DNA of 27,981 nucleotides from an uncultured Fibrobacter sp. (GTDB taxonomy: Bacteria > Fibrobacterota > Fibrobacteria > Fibrobacterales > Fibrobacteraceae): assembly GCF_937877005.1 (NCBI RefSeq), contig NZ_CALEFV010000226.1, positions 1-27,981 on the forward strand, read 5' to 3'. The notes beneath the pieces are model-generated. The model was not told the origin of the DNA and did not search any database. It was given only the letters and a program-made list of their open reading frames with translations. Each line of letters starts with the position of its first letter. Positions within the stretch are counted from its first letter, which is position 1. Shown in pieces: positions 15,774 through 23,871 of this stretch. A program made the translations under genes and the position numbers.

Positions 15774-17066
15774 ATGAACTACAATCCTTTAGCACAGGCT
15801 CTCAACGCCGAACTTTCCGCAAACGGCTGCAAAGTTCTCGACATGCTCTCTGAACAGGGCAAGGCGATTTTCTTCCCCCGCAAGGGTATCCTCGGCCAAG
15901 GCGCCGAAGCCAAGGGCTCCGAGATCAACGCTACGATTGGCACCGCCCTCGAAGACGATGGCTCTCCGCTCGTGCTGGATTGCGTTCTCAAGTCCCTGAA
16001 TCTGCCCAAGCAGGCCTTCCTGTATGCCCCGAGCTTCGGTAACCCGGACCTCCGCAAGGAATGGAAGAAGCAGGTCATCATCAAGAACCCGACGCTTGCA
16101 AACAAGAACTTCAGCACGCCGGTCGTGACCTGCGCCTTGACGCATGCCATCAGCTGCGCCGGCTACCTGTTCCTCGATGCCGGTGACGAAGTGATTATCC
16201 CGGACCTGTACTGGGACAACTACGAACTCGTGTTCGAAAACGCCCGCGGCGCCAAGATCAAGACCTTCAACACCTTCAAGAACGGCGGCTTCGATACCGA
16301 AGCCTTGAAGGCCGCTTTGGAAAACAGCAAGGGCGACAAGAAGGTCGTGCTCCTGAACTTCCCGAACAACCCGACCGGCTACACCGCTACCGAAACGGAA
16401 GCAGTTGAAATCGCAAAGATCCTCACCGAATGCGCCGCCAAGGGCAACAAGGTGGTGGCTATCCTCGACGATGCCTACTTCGGACTGGTGTACGAAGAAG
16501 GCGTGACCAAGGAATCCCTGTTCGTGAAGCTCGTGGACGCTCACGAAAACCTCCTCGCCGTCAAGCTCGACGGCCCGACCAAGGAAGACTACGTATGGGG
16601 CTTCCGCGTGGGCTTCATGAGCTTCGGCTTCAAGGGTGCAACCGAAGCCCAGCTCAAGGCCATGGAAGACAAGGCCGCCGGCACCGTCCGTGGCAACATT
16701 TCGAATGGACCTTCCATCAGCCAGAGGATTTTGCTTGCCGCTTACCAGAGCCCGGAATACGCCCAGCAGAAGGCCGAAAAGTACGCCACTTTGAAGAAGC
16801 GCTACGACATCATCAAGGAAGTCCTCGCCGCCCATCCGGAATACAAGGAAGCCTTCGACCCGATGCCGTGCAACAGCGGTTACTTTATGTGCATCAAGCC
16901 GAAGGGCGTCGATGCAGAACAACTCCGCGAAAAGCTCATCAAGGACTACAGCACGGGCACCATCATGCTTTCTGGCTTGATCCGCCTCGCATTCTCCGCC
17001 GTGCCGACCGAAAAGCTTCCCAAGCTGTTCGACAATATCTATAATTGCATTTTGAAGATGAAGTAA
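15774..17066 (+). CDS. Class I/II PLP-dependent aminotransferase
   Basis: The 430-residue protein has the class I fold markers: FPNNPTG (about 186-192), LDDAYFG (221-227) for the PLP pyridine and hydroxyl contacts, and LIRLAFSAV (Arg404) for the substrate carboxylate. The Schiff-base lysine is best placed at Lys260 in GPTKEDYVWGFRVGF, because Arg268 lies eight residues on, as in the usual SKxxxxxGxR motif; the common SxSK is replaced by GPTK. The amino-acid substrate cannot be read from sequence. Lys/Glu codon bias is strong (AAG, GAA), suggesting high expression. It has AAAGGA before the ATG and a promoter just upstream, and is followed 33 bases later by citrate synthase, hinting at a shared link to 2-oxoglutarate/glutamate metabolism. 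Confidence 0.88.
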   Translation: MNYNPLAQALNAELSANGCKVLDMLSEQGKAIFFPRKGILGQGAEAKGSEINATIGTALEDDGSPLVLDCVLKSLNLPKQAFLYAPSFGNPDLRKEWKKQVIIKNPTLANKNFSTPVVTCALTHAISCAGYLFLDAGDEVIIPDLYWDNYELVFENARGAKIKTFNTFKNGGFDTEALKAALENSKGDKKVVLLNFPNNPTGYTATETEAVEIAKILTECAAKGNKVVAILDDAYFGLVYEEGVTKESLFVKLVDAHENLLAVKLDGPTKEDYVWGFRVGFMSFGFKGATEAQLKAMEDKAAGTVRGNISNGPSISQRILLAAYQSPEYAQQKAEKYATLKKRYDIIKEVLAAHPEYKEAFDPMPCNSGYFMCIKPKGVDAEQLREKLIKDYSTGTIMLSGLIRLAFSAVPTEKLPKLFDNIYNCILKMK

Positions 17067-17099
17067 GGTGCGGGTAACCTCGTACCTCCTGGAGGAATA

Positions 17100-18389
17100 A
17101 TGTCCGACAACGCCATTTTAAGTTACAACGGAAAGAGCATCGAGCTCCCTGTTGTTGAAGGTGCTGAAAACGAACACGGTCTCGACATCTGCAAACTCCG
17201 CAAGGAAACCGGCCTGGTAACCTTGGATTACGGCTACCTGAACACCGGTAGCACCCGAAGCGCCATCACCTATGTGGACGGCGAGAAGGGTATCCTGCGT
17301 TACCGCGGTTACAGCATCGAGGACCTTGCCGAAAAGGCAACCTTCCCCGAAACCGCCTGGCTCCTGATTTACGGTGAACTGCCGACCCAGCAGCAGCTCG
17401 CGCGTTTCCGCACGTTGTTGACCGAGAACGCCCTCCTCCACGAGAACCTTCTGCACTTCTTTAGGCAGATGCCGCCCAGCGCTCACCCGATGGGAATCTT
17501 AAGTTCCATCGTGAACGCCGTGGGCCTGTTTACGCCGCGTTTCTATGACGACGAAAACATCGCCGACGTGTTCGACCTCACGACCGCAAGCTTGATTTCG
17601 AAGATCCGCACGATCGCCGCCTTCTCTTACAAGGCAAGCATCGGCGAACCGTTCGTGTACCCCGAAGCGGAACGCAGCTACTGCAGCAACTTCCTGAACA
17701 TGATGTTCAGCAGCAAGGCGCGTTCCTACCACCCCGATCCGATCATGGAAAAGGCGCTGAACACGCTTCTGATTGTGCACGCCGACCACGAACAGAACTG
17801 TTCCACCTCTACCGTGCGTATGGTGGGTAGCTCTCACGCTAACTTGTATGCAAGTATCTGCGCCGGCATTTGCGCCCTGTGGGGCCCGCTCCATGGCGGT
17901 GCAAACCAGGCCGTACTCGAAACGCTCCTGCGCATTCAGCAGAGCGGCATGACCATTGACCAGGTAATGGACAAGGCCAAGGACAAGAACGATCCGTTCC
18001 GTCTTTCCGGTTTCGGTCACCGCGTCTACAAGAGCTACGACCCGCGCGCGAAGGTCTTGAAGAAGCTTATGTACCAGGTGTTCGAACGCGAGCACTTCCA
18101 CGACCCGCTGCTGGACATTGCGCTCAAGCTCGAAGAAGCCGCCCTCAAGGACGACTACTTCATCGAACGCAAGCTCTACCCGAACGTGGACTTCTACTCG
18201 GGCATTCTCTACCGCGCCATGGGTATTCCGACGAACATGCTTACGGTGATGTTCGCTATCGGCCGACTCCCCGGCTGGATTGCCCACTGGAAAGAAATGC
18301 ACGACGATCCGAATTCGAAGATCAACCGTCCGCGCCAGATTTACACGGGCCATACCGCCCGCCCCTGGGTCGACCGCGACAAAAGGTAG
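17100..18389 (+). CDS. gltA: Citrate synthase
   Basis: This 429-residue protein condenses oxaloacetate with acetyl-CoA. Its length and N-terminal domain (LSYNGKSIELPVVEG...YLNTGSTRSAITYVDG) match the larger hexameric, NADH-sensitive citrate synthases of Gram-negative bacteria. Catalytic residues line up well with E. coli GltA: His230 (HADHEQN), His265 (GPLHGGAN), His307 (GFGHRVYKSYDPR) and Asp364 (NVDFYSG). A strong GGAGG stands five bases before the ATG. The leader between the two genes can form a small stem, GGTGCG with CGTACC, and CCTCC next to GGAGG could occlude the ribosome site, though the loop is too tight for an ordinary hairpin. A clear terminator follows, so the aminotransferase and gltA form a two-gene unit. 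Confidence 0.97.
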   Translation: MSDNAILSYNGKSIELPVVEGAENEHGLDICKLRKETGLVTLDYGYLNTGSTRSAITYVDGEKGILRYRGYSIEDLAEKATFPETAWLLIYGELPTQQQLARFRTLLTENALLHENLLHFFRQMPPSAHPMGILSSIVNAVGLFTPRFYDDENIADVFDLTTASLISKIRTIAAFSYKASIGEPFVYPEAERSYCSNFLNMMFSSKARSYHPDPIMEKALNTLLIVHADHEQNCSTSTVRMVGSSHANLYASICAGICALWGPLHGGANQAVLETLLRIQQSGMTIDQVMDKAKDKNDPFRLSGFGHRVYKSYDPRAKVLKKLMYQVFEREHFHDPLLDIALKLEEAALKDDYFIERKLYPNVDFYSGILYRAMGIPTNMLTVMFAIGRLPGWIAHWKEMHDDPNSKINRPRQIYTGHTARPWVDRDKR

Positions 18390-18411
18390 AGTTAAAGCGA
18401 TTATTCAAAAA

Positions 18412-18441
18412 GCCGTCGGAACAAATCCGGCGGCATTTTTT
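18412..18441 (+). terminator. Rho-independent terminator after gltA
   Basis: Stem GCCGTCGGA/TCCGGCGGC (one G-T pair) with a five-base loop is followed by A and six T, 22 bases after the gltA stop. Confidence 0.93.
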
Positions 18442-18456
18442 GTTCTAATTCGGAGC

Positions 18457-18489
18457 ATTATATATACTCCAAATTGGAATATATATAAA
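18457..18489. promoter_or_regulatory. AT-rich 33-base palindrome
   Basis: Two arms of about 16 bases (18457-18472 and 18474-18489) meet at CCAA-A-TTGG, with TATATATA flanks and few mismatches. It lies in the short gap after the gltA terminator where no protein gene starts. It could be an operator, an AT-rich promoter for a small RNA, or simply a cruciform-prone repeat. Confidence 0.35.
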
Positions 18490-18569
18490 TGAAAAAAATT
18501 CCCTTAATTTATCATTAATTTGTTAATTTTGGCGCGCTTGATTATCAAGCAATCCATAAACACCAAAAG

Positions 18570-18600
18570 CAGCCCCCGATTTTATCGGGGGCTGTTCTTT
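18570..18600 (+). terminator. Strong hairpin between gltA and dus, possibly bidirectional
   Basis: A perfect 11-bp stem (CAGCCCCCGAT/ATCGGGGGCTG) with loop TTT is followed by TTCTTT on plus and CTTTT on minus. It can end transcription of the dus gene from the right. It also comes too late to serve gltA, which already has its own terminator, leaving room for a small RNA between the two. Confidence 0.75.
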
Positions 18601-18643
18601 ACAGGACTCCCTACTTAATTTTAGTATAAACTAAATTACCCGG

Positions 18644-19768
18644 TTAACGGCCGGCAAACTGATTTCCGAACTTTAATTCGGTCTCCTTGGCTCCGTTTAG
18701 ATTTACCAGCCTATCTGGAGAGAATAGCATCTCGCTAGCAAGGCCTTTGCGAAGCGACTGCAATCGATCAAAGAACATCTCGGGAGTTTCCGAAGTAAGC
18801 AGGGACTGGCGTACTTGCATCGCCGCATCCGAAGATTCACTTTCAGAGTCCATTAAGCAGAAACCTTTGCAAAGGCGAGCAGCCAACTGTTTCAGTCTAC
18901 CGAGAGCAGCCATTTCGCTGGCACCATCTTCCAACTTGAATCGATAATATAATTCAAACACATCCAAAGCTTCATTTGCCGACATATGTCGAGCCGGCTT
19001 TCCTTCCCAAGCATCCGCGATCTGTCCAAAGATCCAAGGATTATGCATCGCGCCACGACCAATAGACACACCAGACACACCGTATGTTTCTATGCGTTCA
19101 CGAGCTACCTTGACACTATTCACATCCCCGTTTCCAATGACCGGAATTTTAGCGGCTAAAGCCACTTTGCCAATCCAATCCCAATTAGCCAGTCCATTAT
19201 ATCCTTGCATACGAGTGCGGCCATGAACCGTGATCATTTCAACACCCTCACCCTCGGCTATTTTCAGGGTTTCCATGACATTGATGCTTTCATCATCCCA
19301 ACCGATACGGCACTTAAGCGTAAGCGGCAGCCTGCACTCACAAGAATCTAGAGCAGAACGCACATCATGCAAAATTTCCCGCAAGCGCGGCAAGTCTCGA
19401 AGTAGCCCCGATCCACTACCCTTCCCCGCAACCTTGGGTGCAGGACAACCAGCATTGACTTCGATAAAGGAGGGATGTAATTCTTCCGCGATTTTCTTTG
19501 CTGCAATCGCCATTTTGTCAGGGAACCGACCAAAAATCTGGATACCAAAGGGACTTTCCTCGGGGAAAAATTTGAGCTGTTTGTGTCCAGAAAGACAAAA
19601 AACGGCATCCCCATCCGTAGGAACGAATTCCGACACCAAAAGTCCCATTCGATTTCCCGATAAAACGCGACATAATCTGCGAAATGGAGCGTCCGTCACC
19701 CCATCCATAGGGCTGAGGATTGTATTCGGGAAAACATCCAGATTTCCAAGTTTGAAACTTTTCAACAT
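18644..19768 (-). CDS. dus: tRNA-dihydrouridine synthase
   Basis: The enzyme reduces uridine to dihydrouridine in tRNA with FMN and NADPH. Motifs of the TIM-barrel Dus family are clear: LSPMDGVTDAPFRRL, IEVNAGCPAPKV with the catalytic cysteine, TLKCRIGWDD, MITVHGRTRMQGYNG, IPVIGNGDV and SIGRGAMHNPWIF for FMN phosphate. I chose the ATG at 19768, giving 374 residues; a GTG three codons earlier (19777) is also possible. No Shine-Dalgarno sequence is evident, and TAGTTGTG, one base off the -7 consensus, ends six bases before the ATG. Which Dus subgroup (A, B or C) cannot be assigned firmly. It stands alone, divergent from the HU-like gene. Confidence 0.93.
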   Translation of the reverse strand: MLKSFKLGNLDVFPNTILSPMDGVTDAPFRRLCRVLSGNRMGLLVSEFVPTDGDAVFCLSGHKQLKFFPEESPFGIQIFGRFPDKMAIAAKKIAEELHPSFIEVNAGCPAPKVAGKGSGSGLLRDLPRLREILHDVRSALDSCECRLPLTLKCRIGWDDESINVMETLKIAEGEGVEMITVHGRTRMQGYNGLANWDWIGKVALAAKIPVIGNGDVNSVKVARERIETYGVSGVSIGRGAMHNPWIFGQIADAWEGKPARHMSANEALDVFELYYRFKLEDGASEMAALGRLKQLAARLCKGFCLMDSESESSDAAMQVRQSLLTSETPEMFFDRLQSLRKGLASEMLFSPDRLVNLNGAKETELKFGNQFAGR

Positions 19769-19861
19769 TTTAACCACAACTATTCACAAAAAGTCCGCAA
19801 TTAGCGCCCGAAAAAAATATGTAATTTCGTTTGAATGGATACGCTAACTTATTGATAAACC

Positions 19862-19869
19862 TATATTTA
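19862..19869 (+). promoter_or_regulatory. Possible -7 element close to the HU start
   Basis: TATATTTA differs from TAnnTTTG only at the last base and ends four bases before the GTG start. There is no Shine-Dalgarno sequence between them. Confidence 0.25.
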
Positions 19870-19873
19870 AGTC

Positions 19874-20257
19874 GTGGCAAATATAACTAAACAAGCATTG
19901 ATTCAAGAAATCGCCAAGTCCACCGGATTTGTGCGCAACGACATTAAGACCGTCGTCGAACAGTTCCTCGACCTCCTGGGCGAAAAACTAATCGAAGGCA
20001 ACACTATCGAAATCCGTGGTTTCGGAACCTTCAGCTGCAAACCCCGCAAGGCCCGCCCTGCCCGTAATCCGCGAACAGGCGAAACCGTCCTGATCGAGGA
20101 GCGGCTTGTTCCGTCATTTAAGTTTAGCAACGAAATCAAGGATAAGATCAACTCTATCGAGGCTATGGTCGAAGGTGCAAACGCCCAGTTAGAAGCCCAG
20201 GGGAATGAGATCATGGTTCCCGTAAGCGAGACTCCTACTGACACGGAATCACGATAG
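19874..20257 (+). CDS. HU/IHF-family DNA-binding protein with acidic C-terminal tail
   Basis: Residues 1-92 form a complete HU/IHF unit: MANITKQALIQEIAKSTGF, dimer helices, GFGTF (49-53), then the DNA-binding arm with RPARNPRTGE (61-70) and VPSFKFSNEIKDKI. Standard HU ends near residue 90-95, but here about 35 further residues follow, acidic and lacking lysine (EAMVEGANAQLEAQG, then SETPTDTESR). This tail could tune DNA binding or partner contacts. The start is GTG, read directly after TTAAGTC with no ribosome site. It is monocistronic, ended by a hairpin terminator, and divergent from dus. It should act in nucleoid organisation; I cannot decide between HU and IHF roles. Confidence 0.93.
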   Translation: MANITKQALIQEIAKSTGFVRNDIKTVVEQFLDLLGEKLIEGNTIEIRGFGTFSCKPRKARPARNPRTGETVLIEERLVPSFKFSNEIKDKINSIEAMVEGANAQLEAQGNEIMVPVSETPTDTESR

Positions 20258-20280
20258 ATAGAGAATTCCCAGAATTTAAC

Positions 20281-20308
20281 GGCCTCCGACAATCGGAGGC
20301 CTCTTTTT
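20281..20308 (+). terminator. Rho-independent terminator after the HU-like gene
   Basis: A perfect 9-bp stem GGCCTCCGA/TCGGAGGCC with loop CAA is followed by TCTTTTT. It also separates the convergent rsuA gene, which ends at 20315, but has no T run on the minus side. Confidence 0.92.
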
Positions 20309-20314
20309 ACAGTC

Positions 20315-21019
20315 TCAAGTCAGCGACGCAATTTCATCTTCGGTTAGATAGCGCCAGCCACCCTTTCCCAGAGTCTCATCTAGCGCTACAGGACCTATCG
20401 CCTCTCGTTTCAGAGTAAGGACATGGTTACCGACAGCTGCAAACATTCGACGAACCTGGTGATAAAGTCCTTCGCCAATTGATATCACAACAGAGCCTTC
20501 CTCCACTACGAGTTCACGGGCCAACACCGGGCGGCGCTCATCCTTGAGCATCACGCCCTTTAACAACGCCGACTTCTGTTCTTCCGTAAAGTCACGAGCT
20601 AATGCTACACGATACCTTTTCAAATATCCTTTCTTCGGACTTTCCACCTTGTGTATAAAATCACCCTGATTCGAAAACAGCAGTAACCCCGAAGAATCCG
20701 CATCGAGTCTTCCGACCGTCTGAATGCCCATCGCCGTAAAGCGGTCTGGCAAAAGCGCAAACACTGACTGATGATCGCGCGCATTATGGCTACACTCCAC
20801 ATCGATCGGTTTATCCATCATGATATAAAGCTTTTCAAATGTCGGGACTTCCTCGCCATTAACCGTGATTACCTCAGGCCGGCACTTGAGTTCCATAAAC
20901 GGATCTTCAACGACCTCGCCCCCTAGTTCCACAACGCCCATACGCACCAAGGCGCGAGCCTCCTTGCGCGAACCAAAGCCGATAGAAGCAAGCAGTCTTT
21001 CCAAAGTCAAAGCAGGCAT
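20315..21019 (-). CDS. rsuA: RsuA/RluB-family pseudouridine synthase
   Basis: The 234-residue protein has an N-terminal S4 RNA-binding domain (LERLLASIGFGSRKEARALVRMGVV, residues 6-30) and the RsuA-family catalytic domain. GRLDADSSGLLLFS carries the catalytic Asp106, with KRYRVAL (Tyr136) and GLYHQVRRMFAAVG (His187) as active-site companions. YIMMDKPIDVECS fits the 'KP.G' motif seen in the 16S U516 enzyme better than in RluB, RluE or RluF. Target choice is therefore likely but not certain. Its ATG overlaps the TGA of the upstream membrane protein by one base (TGATG), so the two are translationally coupled. It is last in a seven-gene run. Confidence 0.9.
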   Translation of the reverse strand: MPALTLERLLASIGFGSRKEARALVRMGVVELGGEVVEDPFMELKCRPEVITVNGEEVPTFEKLYIMMDKPIDVECSHNARDHQSVFALLPDRFTAMGIQTVGRLDADSSGLLLFSNQGDFIHKVESPKKGYLKRYRVALARDFTEEQKSALLKGVMLKDERRPVLARELVVEEGSVVISIGEGLYHQVRRMFAAVGNHVLTLKREAIGPVALDETLGKGGWRYLTEDEIASLT

Positions 21020-21882
21020 CAGTCTTCCTCCGACATCATTTTCACAATTTTTTTGCGAACAAAGCCAAGTTCCGGGAGTTCTCCTGTCTTAAGAATCTTA
21101 GCGCGGCGACGCCAGAAAACGAACGTCACAATTCCTCCATAAAACAGGACTGCCGAAATCAAACCCAACAACCGGCATAAATTGACAGATGCGCGAACCT
21201 GTCCCTCGGACCGAAGTTCATGGTCGTGAGTCCAATCCATGCGGAAGTCCCACGCCCCTATATAGGGATAGCTTTTCAAAAAAGCATTTATCGATGCTCC
21301 GTAGCCCATCTTTTCGTAATCCATCTGTATCCCTTCCACGAAGCAATCTACGAAACGAATTCTGAACAAATTAAACAAAGCGTTCAACAAACTTTTCACA
21401 GCCCATAAGGCACGACTATCAAATTCCGGTGTCAAAATGAGCGTCCAAAATTCCTCATCGGTAAGGGAACGCTTCTTTTCAGACTCCGGAAGCTCTTCCG
21501 AGGAAGTTTTCGCAACGGATTCTTTGGATTCTTTCGTAGAATTCCCAGTCCTTTCGGGATTCCCTGCAGGCTGCGGTTCAGAAAGGACTTGTGGCGACGA
21601 CCAGGTCTCCTTTATCGGAAGCTTGTCTTCTTCAGACTTGAGCGCTGCCGACTGCTCGGCAGGCGCAGAGTTCTCTCCTATTTTTTCAATCTCGTTTTTT
21701 TCAGCAGGAGATTTATCTTCTTCCTTGCCAAATTTTTTCCTGTAGGAAAAGAGTTGCTTCTTGAATATCCGGAGCGATACCGAAACACCCTTAAACTGCG
21801 CCTTGAATTCTATCCAAAAGATAAATGGAAAGAATAGAATCAAGAGCGCAAGGGTGCAAAGGACTCCCCAGAACCAGATCAA
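21019..21882 (-). CDS. Two-helix membrane protein, DUF2953-like
   Basis: I recognise this only loosely. Of its 287 residues, 1-22 form a membrane helix (MIWFWGVLCTLALLILFFPFIFW). They are followed by a short basic segment and a long low-complexity linker rich in Ser, Glu, Lys and Pro (about 50-140). The folded part begins at TPEFDSRALWAVKSLLNALFNLF and contains DCFVEGIQMDYEKMGYGASINAF, similar in pattern to DUF2953 (YtfI-like) proteins. A second membrane helix (LCRLLGLISAVLFYGGIVTFVFW) is near 232-256 with a basic tail. It lies five bases after mlaC and overlaps rsuA by one base. An envelope role with MlaC and TolC is possible but rests only on position. Confidence 0.7.
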   Translation of the reverse strand: MIWFWGVLCTLALLILFFPFIFWIEFKAQFKGVSVSLRIFKKQLFSYRKKFGKEEDKSPAEKNEIEKIGENSAPAEQSAALKSEEDKLPIKETWSSPQVLSEPQPAGNPERTGNSTKESKESVAKTSSEELPESEKKRSLTDEEFWTLILTPEFDSRALWAVKSLLNALFNLFRIRFVDCFVEGIQMDYEKMGYGASINAFLKSYPYIGAWDFRMDWTHDHELRSEGQVRASVNLCRLLGLISAVLFYGGIVTFVFWRRRAKILKTGELPELGFVRKKIVKMMSEED

Positions 21883-21887
21883 GGCGG

Positions 21888-22466
21888 CTATTTCTCCGTT
21901 TCGTCCGCCTTTTTGCTGATAATATCAATCAGTTCGGCGAAACTCTTATTCTTCAGAATCTGACTAAACTGGTCCTTGTAGTTACGGGCCGTCGAAAGAT
22001 CGTCAATAACCAGGTCCCAAGCTTTCCACTGACCGTCAACCAAGGTCATCTTGTATTCCAGCACAGATTCCCTGCCCTTGTCCCAAAGATGAGCCACCAC
22101 ACGCGCTTCGTCGTTACCCTTCATCTTGGCCGGTTCATAGATTGTTGAATCGGCTCGGTAAAGTTCAAGACGCTTGGCACTTGAATTACGGACCATGCGT
22201 TGGAATTCAGCAACAAACTTTTCCTGCGAAGCCGCATCCTGAGACTTCCAGTCATTGGCAGAAAGAGATTTCTTGGCCAAAAGCCCAAAATCAAAGGAAT
22301 CATTAAGCAGGCTCTTCACCCTCTCGGTTTCCTTGGCACTGCGATTGGACTTCTTAAGAAGCGCCTGCAATTCTGCATCCTTCTTTTTTACTGCCGCTAC
22401 AGGATCTTCCGCAGCAAAGCTAACCAACGAAGCGCAGGCAATAGCAATCATTAACTTCTTGAACAT
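21888..22466 (-). CDS. mlaC: MlaC-family periplasmic lipid-binding protein
   Basis: A signal peptide (MFKKLMIAIACASLVSFA) precedes a 170-residue domain typical of MlaC/Ttg2D: VKSLLNDSFDFGLLAKKSL, SQEKFVAEFQRMVRNSSAKRL, VVAHLWDKGRESVLEYKMTLVDGQWKAWDLVIDDLSTARNYKDQFSQIL. In E. coli MlaC ferries phospholipid between the outer-membrane MlaA complex and the inner-membrane MlaFEDB transporter. None of those partners is encoded in this window; here MlaC sits seven bases after a TolC-like protein. That suggests either a scattered Mla system or use with another transporter. The match of the DGQWKAWDLVIDD motif makes the family call firm. Confidence 0.9.
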   Translation of the reverse strand: MFKKLMIAIACASLVSFAAEDPVAAVKKKDAELQALLKKSNRSAKETERVKSLLNDSFDFGLLAKKSLSANDWKSQDAASQEKFVAEFQRMVRNSSAKRLELYRADSTIYEPAKMKGNDEARVVAHLWDKGRESVLEYKMTLVDGQWKAWDLVIDDLSTARNYKDQFSQILKNKSFAELIDIISKKADETEK

Positions 22467-22473
22467 GTTTTCC

Positions 22474-23835
22474 TCACTGATTCATATAAATAGTATGAAA
22501 TTCTTTAAGCGACATCCCGATGCTTGCAATCAGCTGCGCGAACTCCACATTGTATTTACATACTGCAAAATAGTAATCTTTCTGCATCGTTATATTTTGC
22601 GTATAGGCCGACACAAGGTCACCCGTCTTGGACTTGTCCAAATCATATTGCATCGCAGCCCCCTTGAGAATAGCCTCCGAAGCACGTAGACTTTCCTTTA
22701 AAGCGTCCATTTTTTCCTTAGCCGCAACAACCTGATAATACTGTTCCTCCGCCTTGGCCATAAGGCCTTCGGATGCATAAGCTTCCTTCATTTGGAGTCC
22801 ATGCAAATCAGTACGGGCAGTCCGGTAGTTTTCCCAATTTTTCCAGAAATTCAAATTATAGCGGACTCCCACACCTATCAGTCCGTCCAGCTTGTTAACT
22901 GCATCCTCGGCAAAAGCATTCTTCTGCATAATGCTGCGATTTCCAGCCCAGCTCTTGACATATTCGACTTCACCCATGATGAAAAATTCGGGAGCCATTT
23001 TCGCCTCCGCCAAATCCATCTGAATTCGACGTGCACGAAGGCCCGCCGAAAGTTGCCTCAGTTCCGGATGGTGTTTCAGGGTCAGGCTGCGGACTTCTTC
23101 AAGCAGAGGCAGGGGCTCCGGTCTCGGGACAAGAACCGAATCTTCTGCAGTGAAGGTATCCTCTTCACGAAGGTTGAGAGAGAATCGAATGGCAAGCATT
23201 ACGCGCTTCATGCCGAGATTCGCTTCGGAAACGCCTTCACGAACCGTATGCATTTTCACCTTCAAATTCAGCAAATCCATCTGAGACACATTTGGATCGT
23301 CATCATCCAAGGCTTCTTCCATCTTTTCATAGGCCTCGTCAACCTTAGTCTGAGCATCGGTAGCGATGCGAATCATCTCCTTCGCAAGTAAGTAATTGTA
23401 ATAATACGATTGGAGTTCAACATCCTTTTGATTGATCTGATTTTCGATATCGAATGATTTCTGCTGTAGATCAGCCTCCAAAGCCTTTTTACCGGCTCGA
23501 TACTGACCAAGATTGAGCGGCTGTATAAATTTTGCCTGAACTCCCCAGAAGGGGCCCATACGGGAAAAGTCGTAAACTTCTACCGTATCTCCATCCTGCA
23601 ACTCATTTTTTAAACCGGGTGCGGGACCAACCATCATGGAAACATTGAAAGTTGGCAAAACAGCTTCCGCTTTCAGCCTTCGAATCTGATTCTTCTTGAC
23701 CTCCGTTCCCTGTCGCATTTCTTCGACCCGAGGATCATTAGTCAGCCCTTCTTCCACGAAATGTTCCAAACTGTACCGGACTTCGCCGGCAACAGCCAAG
23801 GATACCATTACAAAGAAGAACAGGCAACGGAGCAT
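22474..23835 (-). CDS. TolC-family outer-membrane channel protein
   Basis: The 453-residue protein has a signal peptide (MLRCLFFFVMVSLAVAG) and the two-fold repeat of long helices of TolC-type channels: EGLTNDPRVEEMRQGTEVKKNQIRRLKAEAVLPTF, a first barrel stretch (WGVQAKFIQPLNLGQ), a helical hairpin, then LTLKHHPELRQLSAGLRARRIQMDLAEAKMAPEFFIMGEV and a second barrel part. A notable acidic run DDDDP is near residue 180. TolC proteins form trimers that span the outer membrane and periplasm for efflux or secretion, but no membrane-fusion protein or inner-membrane pump is encoded nearby. TAAATTTG lies four bases before the ATG and there is no ribosome site, so it may have its own start of transcription inside the operon. 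Confidence 0.92.
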   Translation of the reverse strand: MLRCLFFFVMVSLAVAGEVRYSLEHFVEEGLTNDPRVEEMRQGTEVKKNQIRRLKAEAVLPTFNVSMMVGPAPGLKNELQDGDTVEVYDFSRMGPFWGVQAKFIQPLNLGQYRAGKKALEADLQQKSFDIENQINQKDVELQSYYYNYLLAKEMIRIATDAQTKVDEAYEKMEEALDDDDPNVSQMDLLNLKVKMHTVREGVSEANLGMKRVMLAIRFSLNLREEDTFTAEDSVLVPRPEPLPLLEEVRSLTLKHHPELRQLSAGLRARRIQMDLAEAKMAPEFFIMGEVEYVKSWAGNRSIMQKNAFAEDAVNKLDGLIGVGVRYNLNFWKNWENYRTARTDLHGLQMKEAYASEGLMAKAEEQYYQVVAAKEKMDALKESLRASEAILKGAAMQYDLDKSKTGDLVSAYTQNITMQKDYYFAVCKYNVEFAQLIASIGMSLKEFHTIYMNQ

Positions 23836-23839
23836 AGTA

Positions 23840-23847
23840 CAAATTTA
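23840..23847 (-). promoter_or_regulatory. TAnnTTTG -7-like element just before the tolC-like start
   Basis: On the minus strand TAAATTTG fully matches TAnnTTTG and is followed by TACT and then the ATG at 23835. The gap to the gene upstream is only 36 bases. A TTG at the -33 distance is not clear. Confidence 0.4.
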
Positions 23848-23871
23848 ATAAAAATGAAGTCCAGAAATGAA

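Noticed and set aside
15789..16922. 377-codon minus-strand open frame opposite the aminotransferase
   Set aside because: Shadow produced by the strong codon bias of the real gene; composition is not protein-like and motifs are lacking.
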